A stretch of 64,000 bases of DNA from JAIBJN01 sp963775505 (GCA_963775505.1 CAVZIL010000001.1:310001-374000), one strand, 5' to 3'. Positions 1 to 9,439 are shown, counted from the stretch's first letter. Notes: generated from the sequence alone by a model not told the origin. Program-made: numbers and translations.

Positions 1-538
1 CGATGCTCTGGACTCGCTGGTTCGCCGCATTCGCGCGCTCCTGCGCCTTTGCGCTCACCGACGCGGTCAGCGGGTTCGTCGTCAGCTCCTGCAGGAACTC
101 GCTGTCCTCGGGCGCGAGCGTGTTCGGGAGCGACGTCTCCGCCGCCTCGTTGGAGGCCACGGCGGCCTGCTCCTGGGCCTCGGCGATCTGCGTCCCGTAG
201 AGCGCCGCGAGCGTGCGGAGCGCCTCGGTGTCCAGCGGGCGCATCGTTCGGTACTTCTCGAAGGCGGCAACGGCGAGGTCGAGCTCGCCCTCGGCCTGCG
301 CGGCGCGGGCGAGGTCGAGCTGCGCCTCCGGATCGTTCGGCCGCTCGGCCACTGCCTCCTGGGCATCGTCGAGGGAGGGCGTGTCGCTTGCCACCGGCCT
401 GTTGAGGAGGTCGGAGAGGTAGTCGCCGATCCCGGAGCCGCCGGCGCCCACCCCGAAGAAGATGAAGCTGCCTCCGAAGGCGATGGCGAGGAAGAGGAAG
501 ACCCACTTGGCCCGGCGCCGCAGCTTCGGGAAGAACAT
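1..538 (-). CDS. TPR-like membrane-anchored protein (3' end beyond window)
   Basis: The reading frame starts at ATG 538 and runs off the window edge, so only about 179 N-terminal residues are present. Residues about 12-34 form one strong hydrophobic segment after a basic MFFPKLRRRAK start, so the rest should be extracytoplasmic or periplasm-facing. Residues about 65-115 resemble a TPR pair (AQLDLARAAQAEGELDLAVAAFEKY), followed by an Ala/Gln-rich helical stretch. The ATG overlaps the TGA of the upstream amidohydrolase gene (ATGA), so the two are translationally coupled. Function is unknown; TPRs suggest a protein-interaction role. Confidence 0.75.
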   Translation of the reverse strand, partial: MFFPKLRRRAKWVFLFLAIAFGGSFIFFGVGAGGSGIGDYLSDLLNRPVASDTPSLDDAQEAVAERPNDPEAQLDLARAAQAEGELDLAVAAFEKYRTMRPLDTEALRTLAALYGTQIAEAQEQAAVASNEAAETSLPNTLAPEDSEFLQELTTNPLTASVSAKAQERANAANQRVQSI

Positions 539-1845
539 CAGGTCTTCGGCCTGGGCGGCACGTTGCTGAGCAGGCGGTCGCGCGCGGCGCTTGCGCTGCG
601 TCGAAGCTCGTGCCATTCGAACCCTCCTTCCTCGTACCGCACCTCGCCGGCGACGAGGGTGAGGAGCACCCTGTCGGGCGAGCCGCCGAAGACCACGGCG
701 GTGGTTGGCTCCTCCCACGGGAGGAACGGCGAGTCGGCGAGCGAGACGACGGCGAGGTCGGCGCGCTTCCCGGCGGCGAGCGAGCCCGTCTCCTCTTCGA
801 GTCCGAGCGCGCGCGCTGCGCCAAGAGTAGCGAGTTCCAGCGCCTCGCTCGCCGAGAGCGCGTCCGGCCGCCGCTCGCGCGCGCGCGCCATGTACACGGC
901 CGTTCGCATCTCCTCGAACATGTCGAACGAGGGCGTCGATGCCGGGCTGTCCGTTCCGAGGCCCACGAGCGCTCCGGCCTCCCGGAGCCCCGCCAGCGGA
1001 GCCGCCCCGCAACCCAGAATCGCGTTCGACCGCGGGCAGTGTGCGACGGCGACGCGCCGCTCCGCCAGGAGCGCGATCTCCTCCGCGTCGACGTGGACGC
1101 AGTGTGCGGCCGCGACGCCCGGTCCGAGCAGCCCTCGGTCGGCGAGCATGCGAACGCCGGTCTTGCCCGCGGGAGCGACGAGCAGCTCCGCGGCTGCGCT
1201 CATCGTCCCGGTCCCGTGCAGCAGCCACTCCTGCTCCGCTTCGCTCTCGGCCAGGTGGGTGGCGAGCGGGAGCCCGAGCTCCGCGCAGGCCTCGTAGACC
1301 TCGAGCGAGGTCGTGTAGGGGGCGTGCGGCGAGACGCCGACGGCGAGGCGATCCGAGAGGGCGCCGGCGACGCTCTCACGCAGCTGGGCGAAGCGTTCGA
1401 GAGCGGCGTCCGGCTCGTCTCCGAAGACCTCCAGGTACACGATCCCGGAGAGGCCGAGCCGGGCGCAGGCGATCGCCGTCGCGCCCGTGAAGCTCGCGTC
1501 GCCGATCGTCGCGATCCCGGAGCGGAGGCACTCGGCGGCCCCGAGCTCGGCGATGGCGACGGCGTCGCCCTCGCGGAGCCGGCGCTTTCGGGTCACGTGG
1601 AGGTCGATCCAGGGCGGGAACGCGAAGCCGTCGCCGAAGCCGGCATAGACGGCGTACTCGAGGTGGGAGTGGGCGTTGGTGAAGGCGGGGACGATGACCG
1701 AGTCCGCGAAGGTGCGGCGCTCGCCCGCGAGCTCGGCCGCCGGCCCGACGCCGACGATCCGGCCGTCCTCGACCGCCACGCCTCCGTCGGGCACGGGCGC
1801 CCCCTCGACCGGGACGACCCAGTCGGCCGCGTAGACGGTTCTCAT
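538..1845 (-). CDS. Amidohydrolase-superfamily deaminase/hydrolase
   Basis: A 435-residue metal-dependent hydrolase of the amidohydrolase superfamily (cytosine/guanine deaminase and Atz/Trz branch). Visible metal and catalytic motifs are AHSHLE near residue 60, SPHAPY, THLAESEAEQ, AAHCVHVD and GTDSPAS, giving the usual HxH, two later His and an Asp. The N- and C-terminal segments form the small beta-sandwich typical of the family (for example AGKRADLAVV). The start abuts the tatC stop. Substrate cannot be read from the sequence; aminodeoxyfutalosine deaminase of menaquinone synthesis is one possibility, but this is inference. Confidence 0.85.
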   Translation of the reverse strand: MRTVYAADWVVPVEGAPVPDGGVAVEDGRIVGVGPAAELAGERRTFADSVIVPAFTNAHSHLEYAVYAGFGDGFAFPPWIDLHVTRKRRLREGDAVAIAELGAAECLRSGIATIGDASFTGATAIACARLGLSGIVYLEVFGDEPDAALERFAQLRESVAGALSDRLAVGVSPHAPYTTSLEVYEACAELGLPLATHLAESEAEQEWLLHGTGTMSAAAELLVAPAGKTGVRMLADRGLLGPGVAAAHCVHVDAEEIALLAERRVAVAHCPRSNAILGCGAAPLAGLREAGALVGLGTDSPASTPSFDMFEEMRTAVYMARARERRPDALSASEALELATLGAARALGLEEETGSLAAGKRADLAVVSLADSPFLPWEEPTTAVVFGGSPDRVLLTLVAGEVRYEEGGFEWHELRRSASAARDRLLSNVPPRPKT

Positions 1846-2625
1846 CTACTGCTCGGTGCTGGCGTAAGCCTCGCGGCGGGCCTCGATCTGCGCCGCCCAG
1901 CGCTTCTCCAGGATCACGGAGGCCCAGATCGAGAGCTCGAAGAGGAGGAGCAGGGGAATGACCTCGAAGGCGAGCGAGACCGGGTCGACAGTGGGAAGCA
2001 GGATCGCCACGACGAGGACGGAGACGAAGCCCATGCGGCGGTTGCGACGCAGCGTCGCGGAGCTGAGCACGCCGAGCCGGACGAGCGCCAGGACGAAGAT
2101 GGGGAGCTGAAAGACGAGCGCGAAGCCGATCAGGCCCAGGGTCACGAACGAGAAGTAGTAGTTCGCCCGGATCTCGATCTCGAAGAACTCCTCGTTGTAC
2201 GTCGTCAGGAAGTGGAGCGCGCGGGGGAGGACGACCCAGTAGGCGAAGGCCAGCCCGGCCGCGAAGAGTGCGGTGGCGACGGCCGTGAAGACGGCCACGA
2301 TCCGCTGCGAGTGCTCCTGAAAGGCAGGGGCGAGGAAGCTCCAGGTCTGCCACAGCACGACGGGCAGGGCGAGGGCGAAGCCCGCGTAGAAGCTGACCTT
2401 GATCGAGGTGAAGAAGGGCTCCGTCACCCCGAAGGTGATCAGCGTCTTCCCCTCGGGCAGCGGCGCCTCGAGCCACTCCAGGATCCTGTCCTGGAAGGCG
2501 AACGCGACGGCGAAGCCGATGCCGACTGCGAGCAGGCAGATGATCAGGCGCGTCCGGAGCTCGTCGAGGTGCTCGACGAGCGTGACGCGATCGCCGTGCT
2601 CGAGGCGACGCGGCAGCCGGGCCAT
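1846..2625 (-). CDS. tatC: Sec-independent protein translocase TatC
   Basis: TatC is the multi-spanning receptor of the twin-arginine translocase, which moves folded proteins across the cytoplasmic membrane. The 259-residue product has the diagnostic N-terminal motif VEHLDELRTRL, the conserved FxxxF-type first-loop region (TEPFFTSIKVSFYAGFALALPVVLWQ, read in pieces) and six hydrophobic segments. It lies seven bases downstream of the tatA stop and directly upstream of the amidohydrolase gene, so tatA-tatC-amidohydrolase-TPR protein look like one operon. Length is normal for the family. Confidence 0.95.
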   Translation of the reverse strand: MARLPRRLEHGDRVTLVEHLDELRTRLIICLLAVGIGFAVAFAFQDRILEWLEAPLPEGKTLITFGVTEPFFTSIKVSFYAGFALALPVVLWQTWSFLAPAFQEHSQRIVAVFTAVATALFAAGLAFAYWVVLPRALHFLTTYNEEFFEIEIRANYYFSFVTLGLIGFALVFQLPIFVLALVRLGVLSSATLRRNRRMGFVSVLVVAILLPTVDPVSLAFEVIPLLLLFELSIWASVILEKRWAAQIEARREAYASTEQ

Positions 2626-2631
2626 AGCGGC

Positions 2632-2885
2632 CTAGCTGGAGACGCGCTCAGTCTCGACGCGCTCGGGCTCGGACGGCGGCGCGGCAGGGGGAGCTGCGCT
2701 CTCGGGCGCCGGCGGCGGCGTCAGCTCGGTCTTCTCCGGCTCCTCCTTGCCCGTGACCGCGTCCTTGAACTCGCGCATCCCGTGACCGATGGAGCGTCCC
2801 ATCTCGGGGAGGCGCTTCGCGCCGAAACGAGCAGGAGCACCACCATGAGAATGACGAGCTCCCAGATACCGATTCCGAAGGGCAT
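2632..2885 (-). CDS. tatA: Twin-arginine translocase TatA with an apparent one-base deletion
   Basis: TatA forms the protein-conducting part of the Tat translocase. From ATG 2885 the frame gives MPFGIGIWELVILMVVLLLV, a typical TatA start with its single membrane helix, then loses the frame. Adding one base in the AAA run at 2825-2827 (plus strand) restores FGAKRLPEMGRSIGHGMREFK, the conserved TatA hinge and amphipathic helix, followed by a Pro/Ala/Glu-rich tail ending at TAG 2632-2634. The corrected product is about 84 residues, normal for TatA. A homopolymer sequencing error is the simplest explanation; a real pseudogene is less likely because tatC is intact. Confidence 0.85.
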
Positions 2886-2892
2886 TGAGCTC

Positions 2893-2898
2893 AGGATA
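2893..2898 (-). promoter_or_regulatory. -10 element of tatA promoter
   Basis: TATCCT on the minus strand ends seven bases before the tatA ATG, so transcription should begin at or next to the start codon (leaderless mRNA). No Shine-Dalgarno sequence is present in the gap, which agrees with this. Confidence 0.5.
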
Positions 2899-2935
2899 CC
2901 ACCGTCCCGCGACCGGTCGTCGCCAACCCAGCCGC

Positions 2936-2975
2936 TACACTGTCCACGTCACGAAACGGCTCGTGAGGCCGTTTC
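2936..2975 (+). promoter_or_regulatory. suf operon promoter region with leader hairpin
   Basis: A possible -10 (TACACT, 2936-2941) lies about 64 bases upstream of sufC. Just downstream, 2953-2975 is a perfect 8-bp inverted repeat GAAACGGC/GCCGTTTC with a 7-base spacer. It would sit at the 5' end of the suf mRNA as a hairpin, or act as an operator in DNA. A repressor of the SufR/Rrf2 type is a possible ligand, but none is encoded in the window. Confidence 0.4.
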
Positions 2976-3004
2976 CGGTAGCTTCACCACCTAGCAAGGA
3001 CCCG

Positions 3005-3778
<774 letters not shown>

Positions 3779-3784
3779 GTCGTA

Positions 3785-5198
3785 GTGGCAACGTCTGAAA
3801 CCCAGGTCGTCGGCGAGATCGGCAACGACTACAAGTTCGGCTTCCACGACCCCGAGAACTACTTCTTCAAGTCGGAGCGAGGGCTCTCGCGCGAGATCGT
3901 CGAGGCGATCTCGGCGCACAAGGACGAGCCCGGCCTGGATGCGCGACTTCCGGCTCAAGTCGCTCGACTACTTCGAGGCGCGCCCGATGCCGTCATGGGG
4001 CGGCGACCTCTCGGGGATCGACTTCGACAACATCTACTACTACATCAAGCCGACCGAGAACCAGGCGAAGTCCTGGGAGGACCTGCCGCCCGACATCAAG
4101 CAGACGTGGGACCGCCTCGGCATCCCCGAGGCCGAGCGCAAGTTCCTGGCCGGCGTGGGCGCCCAGTACGAGTCCGAGGTCGTCTACCACAAGCTCCAGG
4201 CCGATCTCGAGGCGAAGGGCGTGCTCTTCCTCGACATGGACTCGGGTCTGCGCGAGCACGAGGAGCTCGTCCGGCAGTACTTCGGGACGATCATCCCGCA
4301 GAACGACAACAAGTTCGCGGCGCTGAACTCGGCCGTCTGGTCGGGCGGCTCCTTCATCTACGTGCCGCCGGGCGTCTCGATCGAGATGCCGCTCCAGGCC
4401 TACTTCCGCATCAACGCGGAGAACATGGGCCAGTTCGAGCGCACGCTGATCATCGTCGACGAGGGCGCCTACGTGCACTACGTCGAGGGCTGCACGGCGC
4501 CGATCTACACGACCGACTCGCTCCACTCGGCCGTCGTCGAGATCGTCGTCAAGCCGGGCGGCCGCTGCCGCTACACGACGATCCAGAACTGGTCGAACAA
4601 CGTCTACAACCTCGTCACGAAGCGCGCGGTCGCGTACGAGAACGCGACGATGGAGTGGGTGGACGGGAACCTCGGCTCGAAGCAGACGATGAAGTACCCG
4701 GCCATCTGGCTGATGGGCGAGGGCGCCCACGGCGAGGTGCTCTCCATCGCCTTCGCCGGCGACGGCCAGCACCAGGACGCGGGCGGCAAGGCCGTCCACG
4801 TCGCGCCGAACACGTCCTCGGTGATCACGTCGAAGTCGATCTCGAAGGACGGCGGACGTTCGAGCTATCGCGGCCTCCTCGAGGTCGCCAAGGGCGCCCA
4901 CGGTGCGCGCTCCAAGGTCGTCTGCGACGCGCTCATCCTCGACGAGGAGTCGCGGACGGACACGTACCCGTACATCCGCATCGACGAGAACGACGTCGAC
5001 ATCGGCCACGAGGCGACCGTCTCGAAGATCGGCGAGGAGCAGCTCTTCTACCTGATGAGCCGCGGTCTCTCCGAGGCGGAGGCGGCGGCGATGATCGTCT
5101 CCGGCTTCGTCGAGCCGATCACGAAGGAGCTTCCGCTCGAGTACGCGGTCGAGCTGAACCGCCTGATCCAGCTCCAGATGGAGGGTTCGGTCGGTTGA
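3785..5198 (+). CDS. sufB: Fe-S cluster scaffold protein SufB (frame broken once)
   Basis: SufB is the scaffold subunit on which Fe-S clusters form. Translation starts at GTG 3785 behind a strong GGAGGTGA at 3772-3779 that overlaps the sufC stop. The first 48 codons give YKFGFHDPENYFFKSERGLSREIVE; the frame then breaks at the CCC run at 3929-3931 (one extra C) and resumes as WMRDFRLKSLDYFEARPMPSWGG, continuing to the TGA at 5196-5198. Corrected length is about 470 residues, normal for SufB. The C-terminal SufB/SufD beta-helix is intact, including SRGLSEAEAAAMIVSGF. The break is most likely an assembly indel. Confidence 0.93.
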
Positions 5199-5564
5199 TC
5201 GTCGGAGCGCACGCGATTTCGTGTCGCGTGCCGGTACGGGACATGGAGCGGTCGAAGCGGTTCTACGCCGAGACCCTCGGCCTGCCGAGCCCGAACCTCG
5301 ACGAGACCGGCTGGCCCGAGTTCGAGACCGGGAACGTCAGCCTCTACCTCGTCGACCCGACCAACGTCGGCCAGGAGTTCGAGGGGCCCGCACACGGCGC
5401 ACATCGCGCTGCGGGTGGCGGACGTTGCCGAGACGCGGTCCGAGCTCGAGGCGAAGGGCGTCGAGTTCGAGGGGGAGATCCTCGACACCGGTGTCTGCCA
5501 CATGGCGTTCTTCCGCGACCCCGACGGCAACGCGCTCATGCTCCACCGCAGGTACGCGCCGTGA
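5195..5564 (+). CDS. VOC-fold (glyoxalase/bleomycin-resistance) protein 1, frame broken
   Basis: The first of two tandem vicinal-oxygen-chelate-fold proteins inside the suf operon. TTG 5195 overlaps the sufB stop (TTGA) and opens IVGAHAISCRVPVRDMERSKRFYAETLGL, a typical VOC first half. An extra C in the CCC run at 5387-5389 breaks the frame, after which the alternate frame gives HIALRVADVAETRSELEAKG and ends FRDPDGNALMLHRRYAP at TGA 5562-5564. Corrected length is about 122 residues, one VOC domain. Enzymatic role unknown. It is clearly a paralogue of the next gene (shared GVCHMAF and NALxxHRRYAP). Confidence 0.75.
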
Positions 5565-5932
5565 TCGACGTCGAGCGGGTCGACTTCGTCCCCATCCCCA
5601 CGCGCGACCCCGCGAAGGCGCGGAGGTTCTACGGGGAGCTGCTCGGGCTCCCCGAGTCGACGTCCTCGGCCGACTCCGTCTGGTTCGAGTTCGAGACCTC
5701 GAACGTGACGCTCGGCCTCTGGCAGCCGGAGAAGCTCGGACGCGAGTTCGTCCCCGCCACCGGAATCGCCGTCCGCGTGCCCGACGTGGCGGAGGCAAGG
5801 GCGAAGCTGGAAGCCGAAGGCGTCGAGTTCAGCGGGGAGACGATCGACTCGGGCGTCTGCCACATGGCCTTCTGCAGGGACTTCGACGGCAACGCGCTGA
5901 TCGTCCACCGGAGGTACGCGCCGCATGGGTAG
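5561..5932 (+). CDS. VOC-fold (glyoxalase/bleomycin-resistance) protein 2
   Basis: A single VOC-domain protein of 123 residues starting at GTG 5561, overlapping the previous stop as GTGA. It has the family's RDPAKARRFYGELLGL helix, a central DVAEARAKLEAEGV helix and a C-terminal FDGNALIVHRRYAP. The usual first metal-binding His on strand 1 is not evident (VDFVPIP), so metal-dependent glyoxalase activity is doubtful; a binding or non-canonical role is possible. It overlaps the sufD start by eight bases and is probably a tandem duplicate of VOC protein 1. Its presence between sufB and sufD suggests co-expression with Fe-S assembly. Confidence 0.85.
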   Translation: MIDVERVDFVPIPTRDPAKARRFYGELLGLPESTSSADSVWFEFETSNVTLGLWQPEKLGREFVPATGIAVRVPDVAEARAKLEAEGVEFSGETIDSGVCHMAFCRDFDGNALIVHRRYAPHG

Positions 5933-7091
5933 AGCCGAGGCGCTCGAGCGCTATCAGGCGCTGCCGCTGCCGTCGACGTCGGACGAGCACTGGCGCTTCA
6001 CCGACCTCCGCGGGTTCGACCCCGAGGCGTTCGAGACGGACGGCGCCGAGGCGCGGTCGGTGGCGGACAGCATGCTCGAGATCGACGCCGCGGGCATCGC
6101 CGAGGCCACCGAAGGCGGGATCGAGATCGTGAGCGCCCCGGACGGGATCACGTTCACCCCGCTCGAGGACCACGAGCTCCTCGGGACGCTCGTCGGCGCC
6201 GAGGACAAGCTCACGGCCCACAACGCCGCCGTCTGGCAGCACGGCCTGCTCGTCCACGTGCCCGCGGGCCTCGAGCTCGAGAAGCCGCTCTACGTGCGCG
6301 TGGGCAACTCGACGCCCAACGGCTCGCTCTTCTGGCGCCTGCTCGTCGTCGCGGGTGAAGGCTCCCGTTTCACGCTGATCGAGGAGACGGCCTCGACCTC
6401 GCCCGAGCTCGAGTCCTACTCGAACGCGGTCGCCGAGGTCTTCGTCGAGCGCGGCGCGAAGCTCGAGTACGTCTCGATCCAGAACCTCTCCCGCTCGACC
6501 TGGCACTTCGCCACGCATCGCGCGCGCGTGGCCGAGGATGCCGAGCTCGACTGGGTGGCCGGCGGGTTCGGCTCGCGCAAGGGCAAGATCACGATCGAGA
6601 ACCGGCTCGCCGGCAGAGGCGCGACCTCGCGCGTCACCGGCGCCTACTTCGCCGACGGCGACCAGCACCTCGACTACGACACGCTCCAGGAGCACCAGGC
6701 CCCGCACACGACCTCCGACTTCGCCTTCAAGGGCGTGCTCCGAGACAGCGCCACCTCCGTCTGGCGCGGGATGATCAAGGTCGAGCGCGACGCGCAGCGC
6801 ACGAACGCCTACCAGGAGAACCGCAACCTCTTGCTCTCGCCCGATGCGCATGCCGACTCGATCCCGGGGCTCGAGATCCTCGCGAACGACGTGCGCTGCA
6901 CGCATGGCGCCACGGTCTCGCAGGTGAACCGCGACGAGCTCTTCTACTGCATGGCGCGCGGGCTCTCGCGGGAGGAGGCGCAGCTCCTGATCGTCCGCGG
7001 GTTCTACCAGGAGATCTTCGACCGCATCGAGCTCGCCCCGGTACGTGACGCGCTCCAGAGCGTCCTCGAGGCGCGCCTGCTCGCAGCGTGA
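5925..7091 (+). CDS. sufD: Fe-S cluster assembly protein SufD
   Basis: SufD partners SufB and SufC in the Fe-S scaffold complex. The 388-residue product starts with a short acidic N-terminal domain (PLPSTSDEHWRFTDLRGFDP, the usual W(R)xT motif) and continues with the SufB/SufD beta-helix core; the C-terminal signature CTHGATVSQVNRDELFYCMARG and LSREEAQLLIVRGFYQE are clear. It is shorter than E. coli SufD but within the actinobacterial range. ATG 5925 overlaps the end of VOC2, and the stop overlaps the next GTG. Confidence 0.94.
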   Translation: MGRAEALERYQALPLPSTSDEHWRFTDLRGFDPEAFETDGAEARSVADSMLEIDAAGIAEATEGGIEIVSAPDGITFTPLEDHELLGTLVGAEDKLTAHNAAVWQHGLLVHVPAGLELEKPLYVRVGNSTPNGSLFWRLLVVAGEGSRFTLIEETASTSPELESYSNAVAEVFVERGAKLEYVSIQNLSRSTWHFATHRARVAEDAELDWVAGGFGSRKGKITIENRLAGRGATSRVTGAYFADGDQHLDYDTLQEHQAPHTTSDFAFKGVLRDSATSVWRGMIKVERDAQRTNAYQENRNLLLSPDAHADSIPGLEILANDVRCTHGATVSQVNRDELFYCMARGLSREEAQLLIVRGFYQEIFDRIELAPVRDALQSVLEARLLAA

Positions 7092-7756
7092 CCTGCTGCC
7101 CTCCGAAGGGCTTCACGAAGGTGTTCTCGAAGCGCGCTGCTCGCCGCGACGCGAAGCGCTACGAGGAGAAGGGCCTCGACGACACCGCCGCCGGGATGGT
7201 CGGGTTCCTGCGTGAGCACGGTGTCGAGGGCGCGTCCGTGCTCGAGATCGGAGGCGGAGTCGGGGCGATCCAGCTCGAGTTGCTCCGGGCAGGCGCGGCC
7301 CGTGCGACGAACCTCGAGCTCTCGCCCGAGTACGAGGAGACGGCCCAAGAGCTGGCGCGTGAGCGCGGGCTCGCCAACCGGGTGGAGCGGCGGCTCGGCG
7401 ACGTCGTCGAGGAGCCCGACCTCGCGGAAGGCGCCGACGCCGTCGTCATGCATCGGGTCGTCTGCTGCTACCCGGACTACGAGGCGCTTGTCGGCGCCGC
7501 GGCCGAACGCGCGAGGCGCTACCTGGTCATGAGCTTCCCGCGCCCGCGGTGGCTGATCCGCGCCGGCCTCGGCCTGATGAACGTGGGCGCCCGTCTCCTT
7601 CGCTGGGAGTACCGCACGTGGGTGCACGCCCCGGAGGCCCTCGTGGCCGCCGCCGAGCGCCGCGGGCTCAGGTTGGTGTCGGAGTCGAGCGGGCGTATCT
7701 GGCAGATCGCGGCTCTCGAGCGCGCCGTGGACGCCGCAGAGCCGTCGCTACGATAG
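7088..7756 (+). CDS. Class I SAM-dependent methyltransferase
   Basis: A 222-residue Rossmann-type methyltransferase. Motif I is VLEIGGGVGAIQLELLRAG, followed by the acidic end of strand 2 (ATNLELSPEY) and a motif II/III region around GADAVVMHRVVCCYPDYE. GTG 7088 overlaps the sufD stop. It opens with MTCCPPKGF, a Cys pair near the N-terminus. Substrate is unknown; similar proteins are often annotated as small-molecule or ubiquinone/menaquinone-type methyltransferases, which is not evidence of function here. Position inside the suf operon implies co-transcription. Confidence 0.8.
   Translation: MTCCPPKGFTKVFSKRAARRDAKRYEEKGLDDTAAGMVGFLREHGVEGASVLEIGGGVGAIQLELLRAGAARATNLELSPEYEETAQELARERGLANRVERRLGDVVEEPDLAEGADAVVMHRVVCCYPDYEALVGAAAERARRYLVMSFPRPRWLIRAGLGLMNVGARLLRWEYRTWVHAPEALVAAAERRGLRLVSESSGRIWQIAALERAVDAAEPSLR
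7749..7754 (+). promoter_or_regulatory. -10 element of an internal sufS promoter
   Basis: TACGAT ends six bases before the sufS ATG at 7761, placing a likely start site at the initiation codon. It overlaps the 3' end of the methyltransferase gene, so sufS-sufU may have an internal leaderless promoter. Confidence 0.4.
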
Positions 7757-7760
7757 ATCC

Positions 7761-9005
7761 ATGGCGGTGACCGCCGAGCCGAGGCTCGACGCGGAGAGGA
7801 TTCGCGCCGACTTCCCCATCTTCGAGCACCCGATCCACGGGAAGCCGCTCGCCTACCTCGACTCGGCCGCGTCCGCCCAGAAGCCGCGTCAGGTGCTCGA
7901 CGCGATGACGTCCTTCTACGAGACGTCGTACGCGAACATCCACCGGGGCGTCTACGACCTCGCCGAGCGCTCGACCGAGGCCTACGAGGCCGCGCGCGAG
8001 ACGGTGCGTGCCTTCGTGAACGCAGGGGCGGCCCGGGAGATCGTCTTCGCCCGGAACGTCACCGCGGCGCTGAACGCCGTCGCCTACGGCTGGGGCCTCG
8101 ACAACCTCGGCCCGGGCGACCTCGTGCTGGCCACCGAGCTCGAGCACCACTCCAACTTCGTCCCCTGGCAGTACATCGCCGGGCGAACGGGGGCCGAGTT
8201 CGGGGTCGTGCCCGTGGACTCCGACGGCGAGCTGCTACTGGACGATCTCGACGCCCTCGCGACGCGCGGCAAGCCGAAGGTGCTCGCGTGCACCGCCGTC
8301 TCGAACTCGCTCGGGACGATCACCGCGCTGCCGCGCCTCGTGGAGTGGGCGCACGACCAGGGTGCGATCGCGGTGGTCGACGCGGCTCAGGCCGCCCCGC
8401 ACACGACTGTGGACGTCCAGGCGATGGGCGCCGACTTCGTCGCCTTCACCGGGCACAAGGTCTGCGGGCCGACGGGGATCGGGGCGCTCTGGGGCCGGGC
8501 CGAGCTCCTGGAGGCGATGTCGCCGTTCGAGCTGGGCGGGCACATGATCCGCAAGGTCACCGTCGAGAAGACGACCTGGAACGAGCTCCCCCACAAGTTC
8601 GAGGCGGGCACGGCGCCGATCGCGGAGGCGGTCGGCCTCGCGGCAGCCCTCGACTACGTGGCGCAGGTCGGGTTTCCCGCGATCGAGCGTCACGAGCACG
8701 AGCTGACCGAGTACGCGCTGGGACGTCTGGCGGAGATCCCCGGCCTGCGCCTCTACGGGCCGCCGGCGGACCGCCGTGTCGGGATCGTGTCCTTCAACCT
8801 CGAGGGCATCCACCCGCACGACGTCGCGCAGATCGTCGACGCGGAGGGCGTGGCCGTTCGCGCCGGCCACCACTGCAACCAGCCCCTGATGGCGAAGCTG
8901 GGGGTCAACGCGACCACCCGGGCGAGCTTCTACCTCTACACGCTGCCGGAGGAGATCGACAGGCTCGTCGACGGGCTGCACCGGGCGCGTAAGCTTTTCG
9001 GGTAG
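7761..9005 (+). CDS. sufS: Cysteine desulfurase SufS
   Basis: A 414-residue PLP-dependent group II cysteine desulfurase that supplies persulfide sulfur for Fe-S assembly, normally to SufU. The PLP lysine lies in FTGHKVCGPTGIG (about K233) and the catalytic cysteine in RAGHHCNQPLM (about C372), both intact. The N-terminus FPIFEHPIHGKPLAYLDSAAS is family-typical. It is followed two bases later by sufU, the expected sulfur acceptor in Gram-positive SUF systems. Confidence 0.96.
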   Translation: MAVTAEPRLDAERIRADFPIFEHPIHGKPLAYLDSAASAQKPRQVLDAMTSFYETSYANIHRGVYDLAERSTEAYEAARETVRAFVNAGAAREIVFARNVTAALNAVAYGWGLDNLGPGDLVLATELEHHSNFVPWQYIAGRTGAEFGVVPVDSDGELLLDDLDALATRGKPKVLACTAVSNSLGTITALPRLVEWAHDQGAIAVVDAAQAAPHTTVDVQAMGADFVAFTGHKVCGPTGIGALWGRAELLEAMSPFELGGHMIRKVTVEKTTWNELPHKFEAGTAPIAEAVGLAAALDYVAQVGFPAIERHEHELTEYALGRLAEIPGLRLYGPPADRRVGIVSFNLEGIHPHDVAQIVDAEGVAVRAGHHCNQPLMAKLGVNATTRASFYLYTLPEEIDRLVDGLHRARKLFG

Positions 9006-9007
9006 AC

Positions 9008-9436
9008 ATGTCCGAGCTCGACAGCCTCTATCGCGAGGTCATCCTCGACCACTACAAGAACCCCCGTGGGCACGGGGTGATCGACGGTGCCGACGCCGAG
9101 GCCGAGGGCCAGAATCCGCTCTGCGGGGACGAGGTCTCGATCGCCGTCTCGTTCGAGGGTGACACGATCGCCGACGTCAAGTTCCAGGGCCGCGGCTGTG
9201 CGATCAGCCAGGCCGCGACCTCGATGCTGATGGACATGGTCAAGGGCCGCAGCGCCGAGGAGGTCGCCTCGATGTCCCGCGACGAGCTTCTCGACGAGGT
9301 CGGCATCCCGCTGACACCGGTTCGCCTCAAGTGCGCCCTGCTCGGCCTGGGCGTCCTCAAGCTCGCGCTTCACAAGGGCCGCGGCACGCCGCTCCCGGAG
9401 GAATGGGCCGGGCTCGAGGAGCTCGAGCTCTCCTAG
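9008..9436 (+). CDS. sufU: Sulfur-transfer/scaffold protein SufU
   Basis: A 142-residue IscU-like protein of the SufU type. Zinc or cluster ligands C39 (NPLCGD), D41, C64 (GRGCAIS) and C109 (LKCALL) are present. The insertion between the second and third cysteines (VKGRSAEEVASMSRDELL) distinguishes SufU from IscU. It is the probable partner of the adjacent SufS. Confidence 0.95.
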   Translation: MSELDSLYREVILDHYKNPRGHGVIDGADAEAEGQNPLCGDEVSIAVSFEGDTIADVKFQGRGCAISQAATSMLMDMVKGRSAEEVASMSRDELLDEVGIPLTPVRLKCALLGLGVLKLALHKGRGTPLPEEWAGLEELELS

Positions 9437-9439
9437 CGC

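Noticed and set aside
2820..2830. Programmed frameshifting in tatA
   Set aside because: No slippery heptamer with a downstream structure is apparent, and other genes in the window carry similar one-base breaks, so an assembly indel is simpler.
610..2994. A 794-codon open frame on the plus strand opposite the amidohydrolase, tatC and tatA genes
   Set aside because: Arg/Glu/Gly-rich composition with no recognisable motifs; it is the GC-driven shadow of the minus-strand genes, which have clear family signatures.
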